A stretch of DNA of 64,000 bases from Caulobacter endophyticus (GTDB lineage Bacteria; Pseudomonadota; Alphaproteobacteria; Caulobacterales; Caulobacteraceae): the NCBI RefSeq assembly GCF_003116815.1, contig NZ_QDKQ01000067.1:1-64000 (forward strand), in the 5' to 3' direction. The position numbers were made by a program, and so were the translations under genes. The notes under the pieces were generated by a model. It did no database searches and was not told the origin of the DNA. It was given only the letters and a program-made list of their open reading frames with translations. Shown piece by piece: positions 59,528-64,000 of this stretch (position 1 is its first letter; every line of letters starts with the position of its first letter).

Positions 59528-60535
59528 TTACGCCACCTTCACCCGCGCCGCGCTTTCCGGCAGGTCCTGGCCGAAGGCGCGCTGGTAGAATTCGGCCACG
59601 GTGGGGCGTTCCAGCTCGTCGCACTTGTTGAGGAAGGTCAGGCGGAAGGCCAGGCCGATATCGTTGTCGAAGATCTCGGCGTTTTGGGCCCAGGTGATCA
59701 CGGTGCGCGGGCTCATGACGGTCGAGATGTCGCCGTTCATGAAGGCGTTGCGGGTCATGTCGGCGACACGGACCATGGCCGCCAGGGTGCGCTTGCCCTC
59801 GGCGTTGTCGTAGTGCGGGTTCTTGGCCAGCACGATGGCCGCCTCGACGTCGTGCTCGAGGTAGTTCAGCGTGGTGACGATCGACCAGCGGTCCATCTGG
59901 CCTTGGTTGATCTGCTGGGTGCCGTGATAGAGCCCCGTGGTGTCGCCGAGGCCAATCGTGTTGGTCGTCGAGAACAGGCGGAAATAGGGGTTGGCGCGGA
60001 TCACCCGGTTCTGGTCGAGCAGGGTCAGCTTGCCGCCGGCCTCAAGCACGCGCTGGATGACGAACATCACGTCGGGGCGGCCCGCGTCGTACTCGTCGAA
60101 CACCAGGGCGATCGGGCGCTGCAAGGCCCACGGCAGGATGCCTTCGCGGAACTCGGTGACCTGCTTGCCTTCCTTCAGGACGATGGCGTCCTTGCCGACG
60201 AGGTCGATCCGGCTGACGTGGCTGTCGAGGTTAACGCGCACCAGCGGCCAGTTCAGGCGGGCGGCGATCTGCTCGATGTGGGTCGACTTGCCGGTGCCGT
60301 GATAGCCCTGAACCATCACCCGGCGGTCCTTGGCGAAGCCGGCGCAGATGGCCTTGGTGGTCTGCGGGTCGAAGCGATAGGCGCTGTCGATCTCCGGCAC
60401 GTGGCTGTCACGGTGCGAGAAGGCCGGGACCTTCATGTCGCTGTCGACGCCAAATGCGTCGCGAAGCGTCACCCACTTGTCCGGGACCAGGGTGATCAGG
60501 GGATCGGCGGCGTGGCTGTCGGTCAGTTCGGGCAT
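59528..60535 (-). CDS. cobS: Aerobic cobaltochelatase subunit CobS
   Basis: 335 aa AAA+ ATPase. Walker [10 protein letters not shown] at residues 77-85, Walker [14 protein letters not shown], and the CobS blocks [35 protein letters not shown] and [10 protein letters not shown]. With CobT and CobN it inserts cobalt into hydrogenobyrinate diamide in B12 synthesis. CobT is normally adjacent; the sequence upstream here is a repeat and then rcnB, so cobT is not seen in this window and would have to be beyond it or elsewhere. Confidence 0.95.
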   Translation of the reverse strand: MPELTDSHAADPLITLVPDKWVTLRDAFGVDSDMKVPAFSHRDSHVPEIDSAYRFDPQTTKAICAGFAKDRRVMVQGYHGTGKSTHIEQIAARLNWPLVRVNLDSHVSRIDLVGKDAIVLKEGKQVTEFREGILPWALQRPIALVFDEYDAGRPDVMFVIQRVLEAGGKLTLLDQNRVIRANPYFRLFSTTNTIGLGDTTGLYHGTQQINQGQMDRWSIVTTLNYLEHDVEAAIVLAKNPHYDNAEGKRTLAAMVRVADMTRNAFMNGDISTVMSPRTVITWAQNAEIFDNDIGLAFRLTFLNKCDELERPTVAEFYQRAFGQDLPESAARVKVA

Positions 60536-60589
60536 GGGTTTTCGATTAGCGCTCCACCCCAGGGAGGGGAAGGGGGAATTGCAAGAAGA

Positions 60590-60719
60590 TGCTCCCCCCG
60601 AAGGGGGAGCTGTCGCGAAGCGACTGAGGGGGAAGTTGCTGCGAGGCTGGCCAGCGTTACGGCGACGGAAACCCTTCCCCCTCCGGCCCTCCGGGCCACC
60701 TCCCCTTCGGGGGGAGGAT
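60590..60719. repeat. Palindromic intergenic repeat, copy G
   Basis: GCTCCCCCCGAAGGGGGAGC at the left, GTCGCGAAGCGAC hairpin, GAGGGGGAAGTT, then CTTCCCCCTCCGGCCCTCCG and ACCTCCCCTTCGGGGGGAGG at the right. Same plan as copies D and H. It sits upstream of cobS and before the RcnB-like gene terminator. Confidence 0.85.
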
Positions 60720-60730
60720 GTTGGCGCACG

Positions 60731-60762
60731 CGAAAAGGGCGGCGGATTGCTCCGCCGCCCTT
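60731..60762 (-). terminator. Rho-independent terminator of the RcnB-like gene
   Basis: AAGGGCGGCGGA (60735-60746) and TCCGCCGCCCTT (60751-60762) form a perfect 12-bp stem with a TTGC loop. On the reverse strand the stem is followed by TTTTCG. It lies 22 bp past the stop codon. Confidence 0.85.
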
Positions 60763-60784
60763 CGTCTTAAGGATCCGAAGGTCC

Positions 60785-61156
60785 CTAGTTGTTGGCGATG
60801 ATCACCGAGGCGATCAGGCCGGTGGCGACGGCGGCCAGGATGTACTGGTCGTTCACGCGCTGCCAGCGGTAGCCGCGGGGCGGCTGGCGCAGGCCGTGGC
60901 GACGATAGTCGCTGACGTAGTAGCCGTTGCCGCGATAGCGGGCGTCGAGGCGTTGGCCCTTGGCCCAGCGGCGGTACTCGCGGCGGTCGTCACGGCGTTC
61001 CTGGCGAGCCTGGTCGCGGCGGCCTTTTTCATAGGCGCGCTGCTGCTCGTAGCGGTCGTGGCGGTCGTCGTGGCGGGGTTGGGCCATGGCGGTCCCCGAC
61101 AGGGCGGTCCCGGCCAGCAGGGTGGTGGCGACGGCGGTGATGATGAGACGTTTCAT
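60785..61156 (-). CDS. RcnB-like periplasmic protein
   Basis: 123 aa. A signal peptide (to AMAQ) is followed by a very charged His/Arg/Asp-rich region (PRHDDRHDRYEQQRAYEKG) and a RcnB-type block GYYVSDYRRHGLRQPPRG...YRWQRVNDQYILAA. The C-terminal hydrophobic helix (ATGLIASVII) is typical. RcnB in E. coli tunes nickel/cobalt export; the His-rich segment could bind metals. An ECF-like promoter lies upstream. Confidence 0.85.
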   Translation of the reverse strand: MKRLIITAVATTLLAGTALSGTAMAQPRHDDRHDRYEQQRAYEKGRRDQARQERRDDRREYRRWAKGQRLDARYRGNGYYVSDYRRHGLRQPPRGYRWQRVNDQYILAAVATGLIASVIIANN

Positions 61157-61216
61157 GGTTGTAGTCCTTTCCCTTCGATGCCCTCACCTTAGTGAGGTCG
61201 ATTTGGACTGGTGATG

Positions 61217-61260
61217 AACGAAGCAACTCAGGAACGGTTCATGTTTCTTTCATGAAACAT
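61217..61260 (-). promoter_or_regulatory. ECF-type promoter-like sequence and inverted repeat upstream of RcnB-like gene
   Basis: Reading toward the RcnB-like gene, TGAAC (61241-61237) and CGTT (61220-61217) are spaced by 16 bp. That is close to the GGAAC-N16-CGTT promoter of the EcfG/SigT general stress sigma factors (one mismatch). Just beside it ATGTTTC (61241-61247) and GAAACAT (61254-61260) form a 7-bp inverted repeat. It could serve either divergent gene. Confidence 0.4.
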
Positions 61261-61320
61261 TGTAGCTATGCCTGCTCAATACCGGTTGCGGCCAATCTGC
61301 TTTTCGCGCGTTGAGGGTAC

Positions 61321-62064
61321 ATGCCGCTGAAGCTCCGTCTGGACCCCCGTCGCGACCTGCGCCTGCTGCTGAAGGCCGCCGGTCGGGAGATCGCCGCCAC
61401 GGCCGCCCTGCTGGTGGCGGGCCTTGGCCTGCTGGCCTTCCTGAACATCGCCGACGAAGTGGCCGAGGGCGACACGCGCCTGCTCGACCTGCGGATCCTG
61501 CAGTCGCTGCGCGTGCCCGGCGATCCGCACCAGCTGATCGGTCCCGAATGGCTGCACACGGCGGCGGCCGACGTCACGGCCCTGGGCTCGGTGACGGTGC
61601 TGACCCTGCTGGTGCTGCTGGCCCTGGCGGTCCTGGCCAGCCTGCGCCGCTGGGCCGAAGCGCTGGTGGTGCTGGTCGGCGCGGTCGGCGGGGTGGCGAT
61701 CAGCCAGGGGCTCAAGCACCTGTTCCTGCGCGAGCGACCGGACCTGGCCTATCGCGCGGTCGAAGCGGTCAATCCGAGCTTCCCGTCCGGCCACGCCATG
61801 CTGTCGGCGGTGGTGTTCCTGACCCTCGGCGCCCTGGCGGCGCGCTTCTCGGCCAAGCGCCGGCTGAAGGCCCTGGCCCTGGGGGCGGCGGTGTTCTTCT
61901 CGGTTCTGGTGGGGCTTAGCCGGATCTATCTCGGCGTGCACTGGGCAAGCGACGTGCTGGCCGGCTGGTGCGTCGGCGCGGCCTGGGCCATGGCCTGCTG
62001 GCTGGCGGCATGGGGGTGGTCGCGTTTCTTCCGCTCGCCGTTGGCGGAGGATGGCGGCGCTTAG
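61321..62064 (+). CDS. PAP2 superfamily membrane phosphatase
   Basis: 247 aa with about five to six hydrophobic segments. The three phosphatase motifs are KHLFLRERP, NPSFPSGHA and SRIYLGVHWASD, matching KXXXXXXRP, PSGH and SRXXXXXHXXXD. Substrates are lipid phosphates such as undecaprenyl or diacylglycerol pyrophosphate. ATG 61321; the TAG stop (62062-62064) lies at the edge of a repeat. Divergent from the RcnB-like gene. Confidence 0.93.
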   Translation: MPLKLRLDPRRDLRLLLKAAGREIAATAALLVAGLGLLAFLNIADEVAEGDTRLLDLRILQSLRVPGDPHQLIGPEWLHTAAADVTALGSVTVLTLLVLLALAVLASLRRWAEALVVLVGAVGGVAISQGLKHLFLRERPDLAYRAVEAVNPSFPSGHAMLSAVVFLTLGALAARFSAKRRLKALALGAAVFFSVLVGLSRIYLGVHWASDVLAGWCVGAAWAMACWLAAWGWSRFFRSPLAEDGGA

Positions 62065-62203
62065 ATCCTCCCCCTGAAGGGGGAGGTGGCCCAGAGGGCC
62101 GGAGGGGGAAGTTCCCACTGAAGTCTGGGGCGGCGTCGGCGTGGACAGTCACATCCCCCTCCGTCGCTTCGCGACACCTCCCCCTTCAGGGGGAGGATCT
62201 TTC
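62064..62203. repeat. Palindromic intergenic repeat, copy H
   Basis: AGATCCTCCCCCTGAAGGGG at the left and CCCCTTCAGGGGGAGGATCT at the right are exact complements of each other over their full length. Inside are GGCCCAGAGGGCC and a GTCGCTTCGCGAC hairpin. The right end encodes the last codons and stop of the convergent SRPBCC gene. Confidence 0.88.
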
Positions 62204-62602
62204 CAGCCGGGCCTTCAATGTTTCCAGGTCGCGGGTCACCGCGGCGGCGTCGCGTTCGAAGGCGGCGTCGTCCATGTCGGGCAGGCGATAGAGGGTCAGG
62301 GTGACCTCCGCGCCGTCGCCATTGGCCACCACGCGCAGCGGGACGGAGATTTCGGTTCCGTCCGGCAGGGTCACCCAGTGGTCGAGCACGCCGAAGGGAT
62401 TGTCGGGAGAGAAGCGCACGCGGGCTTCGCCCAGCGGGGTGTCGGCGAGCCAGACGCCGTCTTCATCCGGCGCGCGGCGAAGGCCGTCGCCGATGCCGGC
62501 GGCCCAGTGGGCCATGTTTTCGGGATCGGCCGCATAGGCATAGACGGCCTGCACCGGCCGGTCGACGCCGATGGTGATCGGGCGGCTGGGATACAGGGTC
62601 AT
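62186..62602 (-). CDS. SRPBCC/polyketide-cyclase-like protein
   Basis: 138 aa. START-like fold opening ITIGVDRPVQAVYAYAADPE then NMAHWAAGIGDG, with DHWVTLPDGTEISVPLRVV and a C-terminal helix (ERDAAAVTRDLETLKARLE). These proteins bind small hydrophobic ligands; no ligand is evident. The last codons (ArgSerSerPro and TGA) come from repeat copy H. ATG 62602. Confidence 0.82.
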   Translation of the reverse strand: MTLYPSRPITIGVDRPVQAVYAYAADPENMAHWAAGIGDGLRRAPDEDGVWLADTPLGEARVRFSPDNPFGVLDHWVTLPDGTEISVPLRVVANGDGAEVTLTLYRLPDMDDAAFERDAAAVTRDLETLKARLERSSP

Positions 62603-62674
62603 GCGAAGGGCCTCGTCAGCGGCGGGGACGCGCCTCCATGAGACGCCCGCGAGAAACAGACAAGGCGCGCAAGG

Positions 62675-62812
62675 TCAGAAGAGAACCGTGGCCAGCGCGA
62701 TGAGGCCAGCCCAGAGCGCGATGCTGGCGCCGACGACGGCGACCCGGCTCCAACGAACTCGGCGAGGCGAAGGCGCGGCGTCGGAGCGCGCGCCCATGCT
62801 GAGATAGGCCAT
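62675..62812 (-). CDS. Small single-pass membrane protein (45 aa)
   Basis: ATG 62812 with GGAGGA 5 nt upstream. A basic N-terminal half (RSDAAPSPRRVRWSR) is followed by one hydrophobic helix (VAVVGASIALWAGLIALATV). The frame is open upstream to 62923, but the ribosome-binding site fixes the start. Predicted inner-membrane protein with N terminus inside; no family known. Confidence 0.62.
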   Translation of the reverse strand: MAYLSMGARSDAAPSPRRVRWSRVAVVGASIALWAGLIALATVLF

Positions 62813-62988
62813 GTCTTCCTCCCCCGCCTCTGTTCTCCCTCGGGGGCGAGAGTGGGCGGTTTCATTTGATACGATCTCCCGGGTTGTAACGCTTGGCAAG
62901 AGCGAACGGAGCCGCTGAGTCACAAAAATGTGCGTTCCAACACAGTGACTTGTGTCGACCTGTCGACTTCACCGTCAATCGCGGGGCC

Positions 62989-63558
62989 TCAGATCGAGCC
63001 GGTCCCATGATATGGGCGGCCGACGACCTGATCCTCGTCGCCTTCCCAGGCCTCTTCGTCGGGCATCGAGACGTTGGGCTCCCAGTGCTCGGCCTGGCTG
63101 GAGCCCGAGCCGCTGTCGGTGTGGCGGACGATCTCATCGACGTCGCGGGCGTCGCGCGGCGGCGTCCCGGGCGGGAGGGTCGCCGTCTCGGCCGGGCTCA
63201 GCGCGTCATTCTGGAAGTCGACATGCTGCGGATAGAAGGCCAGGCGCCCGGCCAGGCGCTCCATGCCCGGCAGCGGCGCCTCGTACGACCAGACGGCGTC
63301 CTCGATGATCTGTCGGTCGCGATAGATCGTGTAGTAGGTCGCCACGCCCTTGTACGGGCAGCGGGTGGTCTTGTCCGAGCGGCGCAGGAAGGCCATGGCC
63401 ACGTCGTCGCGCGGGAAGTAGCGGACCGGCGGATAGTCGGCCTCGCGCAGCACCAGCACGTCGTCGCTGTCGGCGATTTCGTGGCCTTCGAAAAGCACGC
63501 GGACGCGGCCGCTCTCGCGGGCGCAGGTGATCGGATGGTTGGGGTCTGACGTGTGCAT
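62989..63558 (-). CDS. DUF427 domain protein
   Basis: 189 aa. DUF427 block: VRVLFEGHEIADSDDVLVLRE, YPPVRYFPRDDVAMAFL, CPYKGVATYYTI and DAVWSYEAPLPGMERLAGRL followed by FYPQHVDF. The C-terminal 60 residues are acidic and low in structure. Function not established for the family. ATG 63558 after GGGAGCG; a longer start at 63750 lacks homology. Confidence 0.87.
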   Translation of the reverse strand: MHTSDPNHPITCARESGRVRVLFEGHEIADSDDVLVLREADYPPVRYFPRDDVAMAFLRRSDKTTRCPYKGVATYYTIYRDRQIIEDAVWSYEAPLPGMERLAGRLAFYPQHVDFQNDALSPAETATLPPGTPPRDARDVDEIVRHTDSGSGSSQAEHWEPNVSMPDEEAWEGDEDQVVGRPYHGTGSI

Positions 63559-63678
63559 GGGCGCTCCCCAGGCGTTGAGGGTGTCGTTGCGGAACTTGCA
63601 GCCAGTGAAACGCGCGGCGCGTCCTAACCGCTCCCTCCCGGCAAGCCTTTGCTTGTGAAACGGAAAGCCGCGTGATCT

Positions 63679-63706
63679 TCTCCCCGCGAATTGGGGAGGG
63701 GAGGGC
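63679..63706. repeat. Short CTCCC-type repeat fragment
   Basis: CTTCTCCCCGCGAATTGGGG followed by AGGGGAG forms a short hairpin of the same style as the longer repeats. It lies in the promoter region between the DUF427 and POT genes. Confidence 0.5.
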
Positions 63707-63758
63707 GAAACGACCGTTGGCGTCGCCCTATCTGACTTGAATACAGTCAAGGTCGAGA

Positions 63759-64000
63759 ATGAATAGCATTGTCGTTGTCGCCGGCATTCTCGTCACGTTG
63801 GTGACGGGCCTGCCGGTCTTTTTGCAGCTCATCAAGGAACACCCGAAAGGGTTGATCATCCTGTTCTTCGCCGAGATGTGGGAGCGGTTCTCCTACTACG
63901 GCATGCGCGCGATCCTGATCTTCTATCTGACGCAGCACTTCCTTTTCGACCCGAAGGTCGCCAACGGCCACTACGGCTCCTATACCTCCCTGGTCTACCT
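63759..64000 (+). CDS. POT/PTR family oligopeptide transporter (partial, 5' end only)
   Basis: 80 codons present; continues past the window. The N-terminal helix is followed by [18 protein letters not shown], the hallmark ExxERFxxYG motif of proton-coupled peptide transporters, where the glutamate and arginine couple protons and bind the peptide. ATG 63759. Probably imports di- or tripeptides. Confidence 0.92.
   Translation, partial: MNSIVVVAGILVTLVTGLPVFLQLIKEHPKGLIILFFAEMWERFSYYGMRAILIFYLTQHFLFDPKVANGHYGSYTSLVY

Noticed and set aside
9045-62203. Repeated CTCCCC elements considered as a CRISPR array
   Set aside because: Copies are kilobases apart, palindromic and of unequal length; there are no regular spacers and no cas genes.

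Overview
The window is a 64-kb piece of a GC-rich alphaproteobacterial chromosome, most likely Caulobacter or a close relative (Caulobacteraceae). Three things point there: three large TonB-dependent receptors (one of the Xanthomonas/Caulobacter type), a PetP/PetR-type regulator pair next to ilvE, and a family of palindromic GC-rich intergenic repeats that recurs at least eight times. This assignment is inference; there is no 16S gene in the window. No tRNA, rRNA, CRISPR array, insertion sequence or full prophage was seen.

Layout. 1-2685: dnaX (cut by the left edge), the SRP RNA and nudC. 2708-7173: MAPEG protein, rnhA-thrB (overlapping), an AbrB/Doc-like toxin-antitoxin pair, ispH and a secreted protein overlapping argS. 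7170-16963: argS, a GH28 glycosidase, an aldehyde dehydrogenase, an M28 peptidase coupled to a small frameshifted gene, a DUF3060 protein and an MFS transporter. 17148-27481: a secreted tail-fibre-like protein behind an AT-rich leader, two TonB receptors, selO, and a phytase-like esterase that follows the second receptor. 27805-31577: a PaoABC-type periplasmic molybdenum aldehyde oxidoreductase operon. 31849-37128: small secreted or membrane proteins, two tandem dienelactone hydrolases, and a four-gene overlapping operon with two related secreted proteins, an L,D-transpeptidase and a PH-like membrane protein. 37198-48336: housekeeping and small membrane genes (ychF, Nudix, Gre-like, SDR-folB, YjaB-like acetyltransferase, paired membrane proteins, TPR protein, methyltransferase, ilvE). 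47845-50536: MarR-type regulator, response regulator and histidine kinase. 50662-56989: endolysin-like protein, TetR regulator, Old Yellow Enzyme and a third TonB receptor with a GntR/FadR-type palindrome in its leader. 57026-64000: DUF805 protein, a three-gene polymorphic-toxin-like cassette, cobS, RcnB-like protein, PAP2 phosphatase, SRPBCC protein, DUF427 protein and the start of a POT peptide transporter.

The region that least resembles core chromosome is 57780-59433. Three genes overlap by ATGA, and the base composition drops visibly inside the second gene. The order fits adaptor, pretoxin/effector and immunity protein, with a C-terminal toxin domain I do not recognise. The second most interesting locus is the envelope operon at 34420-37128. 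The palindromic repeats repeatedly supply or abut stop codons, and once a ribosome-binding site, so they have shaped gene ends here.
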